This document shows, piece after piece, positions 44,810-53,955 of a stretch of DNA of 64,000 nt. Source of the stretch: Gordonia sp. PDNC005. Lineage in GTDB: Bacteria; Actinomycetota; Actinomycetes; Mycobacteriales; Mycobacteriaceae. The position numbers and the translations under genes are program-made. Under the pieces are notes generated by a model. It saw only the letters and a program-made list of their open reading frames with translations. It was not told the DNA's origin and searched no databases. How positions within the stretch are numbered: position 1 is the first letter of the stretch; each line of letters begins with the position of its first letter. The stretch spans positions 3,658,001-3,722,000 of the forward strand of contig NZ_CP070351.1 of NCBI RefSeq assembly GCF_016919385.1. The letters run 5' to 3'.

Positions 44810-45732
44810 CCGAACTGGACGCCGACGTCGCCGCCTACCTCGAAGCTCGCCGTTCCACCTGGGTCCCCATGCACGTGGCGGGCATCGACGCGTCGCGTGC
44901 AGCACTCGCCGCCCTGCCGAGCCGGACCGGACCAGAGATGCACACCGTCGAGGACAGGGTCCTCGACGGGCCCCACGGACCGCTGCCGGTCCGCATCTAC
45001 CGGCCGTCGGCGCAGACACGACTCCCAGCGATGGCGTACTTCCACGGGGGAGGCATGGTGATCGGAACGATCGACGACTTCGACATCGTCGCGCGATTCC
45101 TCGCCGAAGCGTCCGGGGCCGTCGTCATGAGCGTCGACTACCGACTCGCTCCCGAGCACCAGTACCCGGTGGCCACCGAGGAGGCCTGGTTCGCGGTGCA
45201 ATGGCTGGCCGCCCACGCTGATGAGCTGGACATCAACGCCGATCGGATCGCGGTGGCGGGTGACAGTGCCGGCGCCACCCTGGCCGCGGGTGTCGCATTG
45301 CAGAGTCGCGACGAGGGCGGACCTCCGCTGTCGTTCCAACTCCACCTGTACGCCGGAATCGATCGGGACGACACGCGGCCCTCCGTCATCGAGTTCGCCG
45401 CCGGCCCGATCATCACCGCGGGCGACTTCGCGTGGGCCAAGAACCACTACCTGGGCGACGACCCGAGCCTCGACCACCCGTACGGTGTTCCGAGTCTCGC
45501 CGACGATCTGTCGGGATTGGCCGACGCGATCGTCGTCACGGCGTCGCACGACCCCAGCCGAGACAGCGCCGAAGAGTATGGTCTACGTCTTCGTGATGCC
45601 GGGGTGCAGGTGGCGATGCTGCGATACCCGGGAGTGGCCCACGGCTTCCTGATGCACGCCGATCACCACGCCCGTGCTCGGCTCGCGCTGGACGAGATCG
45701 GCGGGTTGATGCGGGCCAAGCTGAGGCGGTGA
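44806..45732 (+). CDS. HSL-family esterase/lipase (alpha/beta hydrolase)
   Basis: A 308-residue hormone-sensitive-lipase-type esterase: oxyanion motif FHGGGMVIG, nucleophile in AGDSAGATLAA, an acidic residue region in TASHDPSRDS and catalytic His in PGVAHGFLM. It starts inside the stop of the SDR gene (ATGA). An esterase next to a Baeyer-Villiger monooxygenase is a usual pairing, since the oxygenase makes the ester or lactone that this enzyme would open. Confidence 0.92.
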   Translation: MTELDADVAAYLEARRSTWVPMHVAGIDASRAALAALPSRTGPEMHTVEDRVLDGPHGPLPVRIYRPSAQTRLPAMAYFHGGGMVIGTIDDFDIVARFLAEASGAVVMSVDYRLAPEHQYPVATEEAWFAVQWLAAHADELDINADRIAVAGDSAGATLAAGVALQSRDEGGPPLSFQLHLYAGIDRDDTRPSVIEFAAGPIITAGDFAWAKNHYLGDDPSLDHPYGVPSLADDLSGLADAIVVTASHDPSRDSAEEYGLRLRDAGVQVAMLRYPGVAHGFLMHADHHARARLALDEIGGLMRAKLRR

Positions 45733-45739
45733 CCCGCCG

Positions 45740-46336
45740 TCAGTCGACTCGCAGCACCGAGCACCAGACGTCGGTGAGTGTCGAGATCGCCACATCTCTG
45801 TCCATCTCCCACCCGCGGACCATCCACGTGTTCATGAATGTGGCGATCCCGCCGATGAGGATGAGCGCACGCTGCTCGCCGCCATCACCGGCGAATCGTG
45901 CCCAGAGCGCCTGGTTCATCGTCAACGCTTCGACGAATCTGCGGTGGTAGTCGATGTAGAAGTCGTCGTACTGGACCAGCCCGGCCGACTGCACCTGCAA
46001 TCGCACGCGGCTCGCCTCCCACGCGTCGACCAGGCCGACGATCCACCCGGAGATGCTCTCGCGCGTCCACTCGTCGAGTTCGCCGAATGCCCGGTACAGC
46101 GCTTCCGCTTCGTCCCACAGTTCGATGACGATCTCCCGAGCGATCGAATCCTTGCTGGGGAAGTACGAGTAGACCGTGGCGCGACTCGCTCCCGCAGCGT
46201 TCGCGATCTCGTCGATCGTGGTCTCCCGGAACCCCTGACGGCCGATCAGGTCAGCGGCGGCGTCCAACAGTGTGGCGCGAGTCCGCACCTTCTGTTGCTC
46301 CCGAAGAGTCAGACGCGGCTTCGGTACAGATTCCAT
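45740..46336 (-). CDS. TetR-family regulator of the ketone cassette
   Basis: A 198-residue TetR protein with the helix-turn-helix around TIDEIANAAGASRATVYSYF. It is convergent with the esterase gene (7 bp between stops). A 21-bp motif at its own start codon is repeated in the BVMO/SDR divergent promoter, which supports a role as local repressor. The ATG at 46336 lies inside the motif. Confidence 0.9.
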   Translation of the reverse strand: MESVPKPRLTLREQQKVRTRATLLDAAADLIGRQGFRETTIDEIANAAGASRATVYSYFPSKDSIAREIVIELWDEAEALYRAFGELDEWTRESISGWIVGLVDAWEASRVRLQVQSAGLVQYDDFYIDYHRRFVEALTMNQALWARFAGDGGEQRALILIGGIATFMNTWMVRGWEMDRDVAISTLTDVWCSVLRVD

Positions 46337-46351
46337 ACTCCGAGTCTACTG
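46331..46351. promoter_or_regulatory. Motif shared with the BVMO/SDR promoter (copy 2)
   Basis: The 21-bp stretch starting TTCCATACTCCGAGTCTA covers the TetR start codon and its upstream bases, with a short dyad ACTC-C-GAGT. It fits autoregulation by the TetR protein. Confidence 0.5.
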
Positions 46352-46382
46352 TGGGGACGCTGAGCTGGTCGCAGACGACGCA

Positions 46383-46814
46383 TTACCCGGTCGGACGCGC
46401 CTGTGAAGCGATGAGCTCGAGCAGGATCGCGCGGAGATCTGCCTCCGAGTCGCCGATCGCTGCGATCAGACGAGGATCGGTGCGCTCGGCCTCCACCAGT
46501 TGCTCGTAGACCCGTCGGCCTTCTGCAGTCGCGGCGACGACCCGGCGACGTTGATCACTCGGGTCCACTTCGCGCGTCACGTACCCGCTGCGCTCCAGCC
46601 GTTCAATCGTGTGACTGGCGGTCTGGTCGGTGACCCTGGCGGCCTGCGCGATCTCTCGTTGCGACGCCGACTCTCGGGCGACGGTGTGCAGCACCACGAG
46701 GCCCGCACTCGACATGCTGTACTCGCGGAGCACTCTCTCCCATTCGTGCTCCACCAGCCGCGCCGCCATCGAGAGCAGACGCCCAGTCGGCCACCCGGCG
46801 TATCCATCGTTCAC
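46383..46814 (-). CDS. MarR-family regulator divergent to MMPL transporter
   Basis: A 143-residue MarR protein with the winged-helix region QREIAQAARVTDQTASHTIE and the wing VDPSDQRRRVV. The start used is GTG 46814; the frame is open to 46970, but that would overlap the divergent transporter gene. The C-terminus runs to SQARPTG. It probably represses the MMPL gene through the dyad at 46864-46877. Confidence 0.85.
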   Translation of the reverse strand: MNDGYAGWPTGRLLSMAARLVEHEWERVLREYSMSSAGLVVLHTVARESASQREIAQAARVTDQTASHTIERLERSGYVTREVDPSDQRRRVVAATAEGRRVYEQLVEAERTDPRLIAAIGDSEADLRAILLELIASQARPTG

Positions 46815-46863
46815 GCCGATCAACCTACCGCCGAACGAGCTCAGAATTCGGCCCGTTGAATTA

Positions 46864-46877
46864 CTCAGTAGACTGAG
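46864..46877. promoter_or_regulatory. Putative MarR operator in the MMPL promoter
   Basis: CTCAGTAGACTGAG is a perfect 6+2+6 dyad in the short region between the divergent MarR and MMPL genes, about 60 bp before the preferred MMPL start. Confidence 0.5.
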
Positions 46878-46936
46878 CTTTAATGACGGTACGTGAGAAC
46901 GACACACCGCGGCCCACGACAACTTCGGAGGACTCC

Positions 46937-49063
46937 GTGCCCGACCTCGCCGACACGAAACGACGGACAAGCCGCAGGCGATGGCTCGTCCCCGCCCTGC
47001 TGATCATCGCCTGGCTCATCGTGGGGTCGATGGGCGGACAGTTCGCCGGCCGCCTCGGCGACGTCCAGACCAATGACAACTCCTCCTTCTTGCCCGCGTC
47101 GGCGGAAGCGACCGAGGTGGCGGAGATCGAATCGTCGTTCGTCGACAGCAGCAGCGTTCCCGCGATCATCGCCGCATCGCGTGATTCCGGAGTCACGCCT
47201 GCCGACGTCACGTTCCTGCAGACCGCGGCCGCGGCGGCCGCCCAAGCCGATGATGCAGTCCAGGCCTCCTCACCCGCCGTGCGATCGCAGGACGGCGCAG
47301 CCGCGCGACTAGTCGTTCCGATCGATTCGACGAGCGACGTCGGTGACGTCGTCGAAGACTTGCGCGAGGTGCTCGCCAGAGGCGCACCCGACGGCTTGTC
47401 CGTTTACGTGACCGGGCCCGCCGGGACCGCCGCCGACCTGACCGAAGCCTTCGGCGGCATCGACGGCCTCCTCCTGCTCGTCGCAGGCATCGTGGTGATT
47501 CTGATTCTGATCGTCGTGTACCGGAGCCCCATCCTCCCGTTCATCGTCATCCTGTCCGCGATCTTCGCGCTCGCTCTCGCCAGTGCAGTCGTGTACTGGC
47601 TCGCATCCACCGACACGATCACGCTCAACGGTCAAAGCCAGGGCATTCTCTTCATCTTGGTGTTCGGCGCCGCGACCGACTACGCCCTCCTGCTCGTCGC
47701 ACGCTATCGAGAGGAGCTCTCCACAACGGACGACCGGTACGACGCCATGCGCACTGCGTGGCGGGCGACCATCGAACCTGTCGCCGCGTCGGCAGGCACC
47801 GTGATCGCCGGCGTTCTGTGCCTGCTGCTCTCGGATCTGAACTCGAATCGCAGCCTTGGACCTGTCGCCGCCATCGGAATCGCCGCCTCGCTGATCGCGT
47901 CGATGACATTCCTGCCTGCGGTTCTCGCACTCGTCGGCAGGCGCGCCTTCTGGCCGCGGACGCCCGTCCACACGGCGTCACAACCTGCCGATGCCGAGCA
48001 CTCTCACCGCATCTGGGCAGCGCTCGCACGGCAGGTCTCGCGCCGTCCGCGCACGATCTGGGTGGCCTGCGTGCTGCTTCTCGGCATCTTCGCGGCCCTC
48101 ATGCCGTCCTTCAAGGCCGACGGCGTGGCCCAGTCGGACACCTTCCTCGTCACGGTCGACTCCCAGCGCGGGCAGGACGTCCTCTCTGCCCATTTCGATG
48201 CCGACGCCGGGTCGCCCGCGCTCATCATCACCAGTTCGGGAACCGTCGCCGCAGTCCAGAAGGCTGCGGCAGGCGTCGAAGGAGTTGCCACCGTGACCCC
48301 GGTCGGCGACGCGGGCGGCGCTCCCAAGACCGTGGACGGCCGCTCCGCGCTGCGAGCCGAACTCACCGATCCCGCAGACTCGCTCGCCGCCGAGGACACC
48401 GTCGTTCGACTCCGCGACGCGGTCCGCTCCGTCGACGGCTCCGACGCCCTTGTCGGCGGTTCCACTGCCGTCGACCTGGACACGAAGACCACCGCGACAC
48501 ACGACAAGAACCTGATCATTCCCGTCGTGAGCCTGGTCGTCCTGCTGATCCTGTGCCTGCTGCTCCGCTCGATCCTCGCGCCGCTGATCCTGATGGCGAC
48601 GGTGATCCTCTCGTTCGCGGCCACACTTGGGATCTCGTCGATCGTGTTCAACCACATCCTCGGGTTCCCCGGCGCGGATCCCGTCGTCCCGCTGTTCGCC
48701 TTCGTGTTCCTCGTGGCCCTCGGAATCGACTACAACATCTTCCTGATGACACGCGCCCGTGAAGAGGCCCTCCAGATCGGGACGCGTCGAGGGATCATCA
48801 AGGCGTTGACCGTGACAGGCGGAGTGATCACGTCGGCAGGCGTCGTCCTCGCCGCCACCTTCTCCGCACTCTCGGTGATTCCGCTGATCTTCCTCGCGCA
48901 GATCGCCTTCATCGTCGCGTTCGGGGTTCTGCTCGACGCCCTGATCGTGAGGACCCTGCTGGTCCCGGCGCTGGTGCACGACATCGGGCAGAAGGTCTGG
49001 TGGCCCAGCCGACTGAGCCGCTCCGAGCGCCTAGACGCTCACTCGGAGGCCGAGCGTCACTGA
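46937..49063 (+). CDS. MMPL-family (RND) transporter
   Basis: A protein of about 708 residues with the MMPL layout: helix 1, a first extracytoplasmic loop, helices 2-6 including the LVFGAATDYALLLVARYREEL segment with the proton-relay Asp-Tyr, helix 7, a second loop, and helices 8-12 with FVFLVALGIDYNIFLMTRAREE. Two halves repeat the same pattern. MMPL proteins export lipids, siderophores or drugs. The GTG at 46937 has GGAGG five bases upstream; an in-frame ATG at 46883 has none. The divergent MarR suggests drug- or lipid-inducible efflux. Confidence 0.92.
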   Translation: MPDLADTKRRTSRRRWLVPALLIIAWLIVGSMGGQFAGRLGDVQTNDNSSFLPASAEATEVAEIESSFVDSSSVPAIIAASRDSGVTPADVTFLQTAAAAAAQADDAVQASSPAVRSQDGAAARLVVPIDSTSDVGDVVEDLREVLARGAPDGLSVYVTGPAGTAADLTEAFGGIDGLLLLVAGIVVILILIVVYRSPILPFIVILSAIFALALASAVVYWLASTDTITLNGQSQGILFILVFGAATDYALLLVARYREELSTTDDRYDAMRTAWRATIEPVAASAGTVIAGVLCLLLSDLNSNRSLGPVAAIGIAASLIASMTFLPAVLALVGRRAFWPRTPVHTASQPADAEHSHRIWAALARQVSRRPRTIWVACVLLLGIFAALMPSFKADGVAQSDTFLVTVDSQRGQDVLSAHFDADAGSPALIITSSGTVAAVQKAAAGVEGVATVTPVGDAGGAPKTVDGRSALRAELTDPADSLAAEDTVVRLRDAVRSVDGSDALVGGSTAVDLDTKTTATHDKNLIIPVVSLVVLLILCLLLRSILAPLILMATVILSFAATLGISSIVFNHILGFPGADPVVPLFAFVFLVALGIDYNIFLMTRAREEALQIGTRRGIIKALTVTGGVITSAGVVLAATFSALSVIPLIFLAQIAFIVAFGVLLDALIVRTLLVPALVHDIGQKVWWPSRLSRSERLDAHSEAERH

Positions 49064-49695
49064 GTCGCCTTGTCGACCACGCTCCCCGCGGCGGCGACGA
49101 GACGCTCGCGCGTGTACTCCTCCGGCCGCGACAGGAGGAGCCTGCCCGACTCGATGACGAGCGCGACCATCATGCGCGCGTGAACATCGACGTCGAGGCG
49201 GTCCGCTTCGGGACCCCGGTCAGCGGCGTGGGCGCGTAGAACCTCGGCAAGCCGGGTGGCGGCCTCTTCGCGGCCACGCTCGACGGTGCGCCGAAACGCG
49301 GGGGTCGCACTGTCGGCGAGTTGCAGGACCGCCCGCCACAGGTCGGGCGAATCCTCGAACATCCGGAGCAGGTTTCCGTACACGACGAGCGCGATGCTCG
49401 ACGAGCCGCGAACCGATTCGCTCACGGTGACAGCCGCCGAGCACTGTGCGAGCGCGCGCGCTTCCTCCCGTCGCAGCGACGCGTTGAGAAGGTCCGCCGA
49501 ATCGCCGAAGTGCTTGTAGACCACGGGGCGCGTCACGCCTGCCTCGGACGCCACGGATTCGATCGACACCTTGTGGACGCCCCGCTCCACGATCACCCGG
49601 AGCACTGCATCGAGGAGTTGCTCACGCCGTTCCTCTGACCCCATCCGGGGTGCGTACGGACGCCTGAGCTGCACATCCGTGTCCAGATCCGCCAT
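49057..49695 (-). CDS. TetR-family regulator divergent to the flavin-monooxygenase operon
   Basis: A 212-residue TetR protein with helix-turn-helix SIESVASEAGVTRPVVYKHF (about residues 42-61) and a helical ligand domain. Its 3' end overlaps the MMPL gene by 7 bp in convergent fashion. The 34-bp dyad at 49751-49784, midway to the operon that starts at 49834, is its likely operator, so it would control itself and the operon. Confidence 0.9.
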   Translation of the reverse strand: MADLDTDVQLRRPYAPRMGSEERREQLLDAVLRVIVERGVHKVSIESVASEAGVTRPVVYKHFGDSADLLNASLRREEARALAQCSAAVTVSESVRGSSSIALVVYGNLLRMFEDSPDLWRAVLQLADSATPAFRRTVERGREEAATRLAEVLRAHAADRGPEADRLDVDVHARMMVALVIESGRLLLSRPEEYTRERLVAAAGSVVDKATQ

Positions 49696-49750
49696 CGAAG
49701 CTTCCTCCCGTATCGCGCTCGCCAGCGCCCCGCCATCGTACGACTTGTTA

Positions 49751-49784
49751 AGTTACACTCACTGTAGCTACAGTCTATGTAACT
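49751..49784. promoter_or_regulatory. 34-bp symmetric operator for the TetR at 49057
   Basis: Outer arms AGTTACA (49751-49757) and TGTAACT (49778-49784) and an inner perfect dyad CTGTAGCTACAG (49762-49773) share one centre of symmetry, between 49767 and 49768. This is a strong TetR-type operator between divergent genes. Confidence 0.75.
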
Positions 49785-49833
49785 TTTGTGAGGATGCCAG
49801 ATCCTCCCGTGCACCAGCGAAGGCGGGCGAACG

Positions 49834-51150
49834 ATGGACCGAAGCGAACGAGTCTGCGTCATTGGGGCCGGTTACGTCGGCAACGGCGTCGCAGGCGCAC
49901 TGACCAGAGCCGGGGTCGACTACGACCAACTCGAGGCGAACGACCGGATCGGCGGCAACTGGTCGCACGGCGTCTACGACTCGACCCACCTCATCAGCTC
50001 CAAGACGTCGACGCAGTACGTCGAGTTCCCTATGCCAGGCGACTACCCCACATTTCCGAGCCGGCAACAGATGCTCGCGTACCTGCAGTCGTATGTGGAC
50101 GAGTTCGGCCTCGAGCAGCGCATCGAGTTCAGCACCGAGGTCGTCGACGTCCGACCGGTCGACGCCAACGGAATGGCCGGCTGGCACGTCCGCCTCGCTT
50201 CGGGCGAGGTCCGGAGATATAGAGCCGTCGTCGTCGCGAACGGCCACTATTGGGAGCGCAACATGCCGCACTACCCGGGCACTTTCACCGGCGAACAGAT
50301 CCACTCGAAGGACTATCGGCGACCGACCGACTTCGCTGCGGACGGACGTGTGCTGGTGGTCGGCGCCGGAAACTCAGCCAGCGACATCGCAGTGGAGGCG
50401 TCCGCCACCTTCGGCACCGCCGACATCTCGATGCGCCGAGGCTACTGGTTCATCCCGAAGACCATGTTCGGGGTCCCGGTGTCCGAACTCGACCGCGTCT
50501 GGTGGCCGATGCCGCTCCAGCGCGCGGCGTTCAAGATGATGCTTCGGTTGAGTTACGGCGACTACGAGTCGTACGGGCTGGCGCGCCCGGACCACAAGTT
50601 GTTCACCCGCGACGTCACGGTCAACACCTCACTCATGTACGCGCTGCAACACGGTCGCGTGGTCCCGCGACCGGAGATCGAACGATTCGACGGCCCGACC
50701 GTGCACTTCACCGACGGAACGTCGTCCGACTACAACACAGTGGTGTGGGCGACGGGCTTCCGCACGAGGTTCCCGATGCTCGACGAGTCGATGTTCGTCT
50801 GGGAGGACGGCGACCCCTTGCTCATCGAGCACGTCCTCGCGCCGAGGTTCGCCAATATCTATCTCATGGGGCTCGTCGCTCCTCGGTCGGGAGCTGGTCG
50901 CATCATCTCGCACGGCGCAGCGTTTCTCGCCGAAGCGATCGATGCGCAACCCAGGTTCTCCGAGCCGCTCGCCGACGTCGTCGGCCGGTGGATTCCCGCA
51001 CGATCGTCGATGCTCGCAGGCTCGGCGGAGATCCTCTGTCGAATCCGCCTCCTGAGGCAGGGCCTCCGCGCTCTGTCCGCGGCAGCCGCGATGCGGCCGA
51101 CCCTCTCACCCGTCCGAACGCCCGCACCAAAGGAGCAGATCCCGTCATGA
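49834..51150 (+). CDS. Flavin-containing monooxygenase (FMO type)
   Basis: A 438-residue flavoprotein: FAD motif CVIGAGYVGNGVAG, the FMO identifying motif FTGEQIHSKDYR, NADPH motif VVGAGNSASDIA and the WATGFRTRFP region. It oxygenates a soft nucleophile or a ketone. It leads a run of four genes whose stops and starts overlap by four bases at each junction (51150/51147, 51947/51944, 52723/52720), so the four proteins form one operon. Confidence 0.9.
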   Translation: MDRSERVCVIGAGYVGNGVAGALTRAGVDYDQLEANDRIGGNWSHGVYDSTHLISSKTSTQYVEFPMPGDYPTFPSRQQMLAYLQSYVDEFGLEQRIEFSTEVVDVRPVDANGMAGWHVRLASGEVRRYRAVVVANGHYWERNMPHYPGTFTGEQIHSKDYRRPTDFAADGRVLVVGAGNSASDIAVEASATFGTADISMRRGYWFIPKTMFGVPVSELDRVWWPMPLQRAAFKMMLRLSYGDYESYGLARPDHKLFTRDVTVNTSLMYALQHGRVVPRPEIERFDGPTVHFTDGTSSDYNTVVWATGFRTRFPMLDESMFVWEDGDPLLIEHVLAPRFANIYLMGLVAPRSGAGRIISHGAAFLAEAIDAQPRFSEPLADVVGRWIPARSSMLAGSAEILCRIRLLRQGLRALSAAAAMRPTLSPVRTPAPKEQIPS

Positions 51151-51947
51151 GCTTCCCCTCCCCGACCCCGGATGCCCGGGTCGTCATCACCGGAGCGTCG
51201 AGCGGCATCGGCGAGGCGCTCGCCGAATCGTTCGCGCGGCGCGGCCACTCCTTGATCCTGGTCGCCCGGCGCGCGGACCGCCTCCGCCTCCTCGCCGATC
51301 GACTCGCCACGCGCTACGTCGTCATCGCCGACGTCGAAGCGTGCGACCTCGCCGATCGCGACAGCCGCCGCGGGCTCGTCGACCGACTCGGCGCCGTCGA
51401 TGTCAGCGGGATCTGCCTGAACGCAGGATTCGCGACGTACGGCGGCATTCTCGACCTCGATCCCGACCGGGAACGGGAACAGGTCGAGGTGAACGTCGTG
51501 GCCGTCCACGACCTTCTGCTCGGTGTCCTGCCGGGACTTGTCGCACGGGGCTCCGGCGGGATCCTCGTGACCGGGTCGACCGCGGGCAATCAACCCAGCC
51601 CCAACAACACGACGTACGCGGCTACTAAGGCTTTTGTGAACACGCTGTCCGAATCGCTGCACAGTGAGCTCGCCGGGACCGGCGTCACCTGCACACTCCT
51701 CGCGCCTGGGCCCGTCCGCACCGAGTTCGCGGAGGTGGCGGACCTCGGTGCGATCGAGCAACGCCTTCCGGCGTTCGCCTGGGTGAGCGCAGAATCCGCA
51801 GCCGAAGCGGCCGTCCGCGGCCTCCTGTCCGGGCGCCGACGGGTGGTACCCGGCGTGACCGCAAAACTGCAGGACGTCGGGGGCAGGCACGCTCCGCGAG
51901 CCATCCTCAGCCCGATCCTGCGGAGCGCGTACGGAGAGTTCAGATGA
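51147..51947 (+). CDS. SDR oxidoreductase of the FMO operon
   Basis: A 266-residue SDR: VITGASSGIGEALA, LNAGFA, and the catalytic site VTGSTAGNQPS with YAATKAFVN. The alternative pattern LNAG instead of NNAG and the PGPVRTEF segment are seen in the DltE/YqjQ-like SDR subgroup. It starts in the stop of the FMO gene. Likely interconverts an alcohol and a ketone in the operon's pathway; the substrate is unknown. Confidence 0.88.
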   Translation: MSFPSPTPDARVVITGASSGIGEALAESFARRGHSLILVARRADRLRLLADRLATRYVVIADVEACDLADRDSRRGLVDRLGAVDVSGICLNAGFATYGGILDLDPDREREQVEVNVVAVHDLLLGVLPGLVARGSGGILVTGSTAGNQPSPNNTTYAATKAFVNTLSESLHSELAGTGVTCTLLAPGPVRTEFAEVADLGAIEQRLPAFAWVSAESAAEAAVRGLLSGRRRVVPGVTAKLQDVGGRHAPRAILSPILRSAYGEFR

Positions 51948-52723
51948 GAGGACTTCCGACGAGCAGCCGAGGCGCCGACTACAACCTGCGCGGCAGCCTT
52001 CGGGAAGCACGGCGTCTGGCTCCGGTCCGCGGAATGCTGTATCGCGACGCGCACTACTTCACCGCCACCGTCGAGGTGGATGTGCCGACCATGAACGCCT
52101 GGTTGCCCGCAGGCGTGCGACCCGTCAATCCGGGGCGTGCCGACGTCTTCGCAGCGTGGTTCCCCGACTGCACGTACGGCTCGGTGTACCACGAGGCCGG
52201 TGTGTTCGTTCACATCAAGACCATCGGCGGACGCACCGGAATCCACTGCCCGTGGATGATCCTCGACGACGACGTCGCGTTGATCCTCGGACGAGAGCTC
52301 CTCGGCTACCCGAAGAAGCTCGGGGAGATCAACTGGTCCCTGGACGACACGACGATCTCCGCTTCGGCCCACCGCCGCGGAGAAGAGCTGCTGACCATGA
52401 GCGGGCGGCTGGGCGACGTCGTCTCCGATGCGCCGCCGATCCTCGGCCGGCCACATCGAAACGTCGCGGGCACCCTCGGCGCGTCGTTGCCTCGAGTCAT
52501 CGGCTTCACACCGGGCGAGCACCCGATCGAGACCCGGACCGTGCATCTCGACGACTTCCGAATCCGGGGCACCGAGCGAGACCCCATCGACCGGATGGGC
52601 CTGGGAGCCGTCGTCGACTCCCGTCTGCATCGCGTCGACCTGTCCGCCGGCAGCCCGCCGATTCCGCTCCGCCCGTTGTCCCCGCTGTTCTCCCTGACCC
52701 GACTTCGACCGAGAGTCCTGTGA
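51944..52723 (+). CDS. Acetoacetate decarboxylase-like protein
   Basis: A 259-residue member of the acetoacetate decarboxylase superfamily. The Schiff-base lysine region is clear: ILGRELLGYPKKLGEI with Lys124 and Lys125, equivalent to the catalytic pair of the clostridial enzyme. Relatives in actinobacteria act as decarboxylases, aldolase-dehydratases or uncharacterised lipid-associated proteins. Its presence between an SDR and an old yellow enzyme suggests processing of a beta-keto acid or enone. The start overlaps the SDR stop. Confidence 0.85.
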   Translation: MRGLPTSSRGADYNLRGSLREARRLAPVRGMLYRDAHYFTATVEVDVPTMNAWLPAGVRPVNPGRADVFAAWFPDCTYGSVYHEAGVFVHIKTIGGRTGIHCPWMILDDDVALILGRELLGYPKKLGEINWSLDDTTISASAHRRGEELLTMSGRLGDVVSDAPPILGRPHRNVAGTLGASLPRVIGFTPGEHPIETRTVHLDDFRIRGTERDPIDRMGLGAVVDSRLHRVDLSAGSPPIPLRPLSPLFSLTRLRPRVL

Positions 52724-53955
52724 TCACCATGCCCGATACTCCTCACGTCGCCCGTCCCCTGACACTGCCCTGCGGGCAGGTCCTCACGAACCGACTGGCC
52801 AAGGCCGCGATGAGCGAGCAACTCGCTTCTCGAGACGGAACACCAGGCGATGCTCTACGACGCCTGTACTCGGTCTGGTCGCGCAGTGGGGCAGGCCTGC
52901 TCCTCTCCGGGAACATCATGGTCGACCGCGACGCGCTCACCGAGCCCGGCAACGTCATCCTCAACGACGCCCGAGGTCTCGAGGCGATCCAGAGATGGAC
53001 GGCGGCGACGTCGGGCACCGACACGAAGCTCTGGGCGCAGATCAGTCATCCGGGCAAGGTCGCCGTCTCCCCGTTCAACCGCCGTCCGGTGGCCCCTTCG
53101 GCTCGCCGCAGCCCGGTGCCCGGATACAACCTGCGCAAGCCGCGCGAGCTGGCGAGCCGCGAGGTCTCGGATCTGATCGGAAGGTTCGCGCGCACCGCGG
53201 AGTTGGCGGTGGCAGGCGGGTTCGACGGCATTCAGATCCACGCCGCACACGGCTACCTCCTGTCACAGTTCCTCTCACCGGTCGCGAATCAACGATCAGA
53301 CGAGTGGGGAGGTGACGACACTCGTCGCATGCGCGCAGTCCTGGAGACCGTCCGCGCCGTTCGCGACGTCGTCGGCAACAGCGTCCCTGTGTCGGTGAAG
53401 CTCAACTCGAAGGACTTTGTTCACGGCGATTTCTCCTCTGAGCAGGCGGTCGCCGTTGCCGTCGCCCTCGGCGAGGAGGGCATCGATCTGCTCGAGATCA
53501 GCGGCGGCGGATACGAGCAGCCCGCGATGACCGGAGTCGCCGACGGCCAGGACGCCACCACCGATCACGGGTACTTCTTCAGGTTCGCCGAGCAGATCCG
53601 TGCAGTCAGTCCGGTCCCGATCATGCTCACCGGAGGCCTCCGAAAGCCCGCAGCGATGGAAGCTGTCCTCGCCGGCGGAGTGGTGGACGTGATCGGACTC
53701 GGGCGGCCTCTCGCGTTTGTGCCCGACTACCCGAAACACCTGATCGAAGGCCGCGAGCCGCCCCTCCCCAAGAGCGCACCGCGCATCGGTTATCGCCCTG
53801 CCGACGGTTACCTCGAACTCGCGTGGCACAACAATCAGCTTCATCGGATCGCCGCTGGGAAGTCGCCTCAGCACCGCCCGGGTCTGCGCACTCTCGCGCA
53901 GTCGCTCACCAGGATCACCGTCGCCGCCGGAAGACAAGCCACAATCCCCCGCTGA
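52720..53955 (+). CDS. NADH:flavin oxidoreductase, old yellow enzyme family
   Basis: A 411-residue FMN-dependent ene-reductase. Landmarks are LTNRLAKAAMSEQLA near the N-terminus, AQISHPGK, the active-site IHAAHGYLLSQFLSP and NQRSDEWGG, and the FMN-phosphate region MLTGGLRKPAAME. It would reduce an activated C=C bond. GTG 52720 overlaps the previous stop; an ATG at 52729 is an alternative. It is the last gene of the operon. Confidence 0.9.
   Translation: MITMPDTPHVARPLTLPCGQVLTNRLAKAAMSEQLASRDGTPGDALRRLYSVWSRSGAGLLLSGNIMVDRDALTEPGNVILNDARGLEAIQRWTAATSGTDTKLWAQISHPGKVAVSPFNRRPVAPSARRSPVPGYNLRKPRELASREVSDLIGRFARTAELAVAGGFDGIQIHAAHGYLLSQFLSPVANQRSDEWGGDDTRRMRAVLETVRAVRDVVGNSVPVSVKLNSKDFVHGDFSSEQAVAVAVALGEEGIDLLEISGGGYEQPAMTGVADGQDATTDHGYFFRFAEQIRAVSPVPIMLTGGLRKPAAMEAVLAGGVVDVIGLGRPLAFVPDYPKHLIEGREPPLPKSAPRIGYRPADGYLELAWHNNQLHRIAAGKSPQHRPGLRTLAQSLTRITVAAGRQATIPR

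Noticed and set aside
49834..53955. The FMO operon as a siderophore or antibiotic cluster
   Set aside because: No NRPS, PKS, carrier protein or dedicated exporter lies in the operon; the enzymes are catabolic in type.
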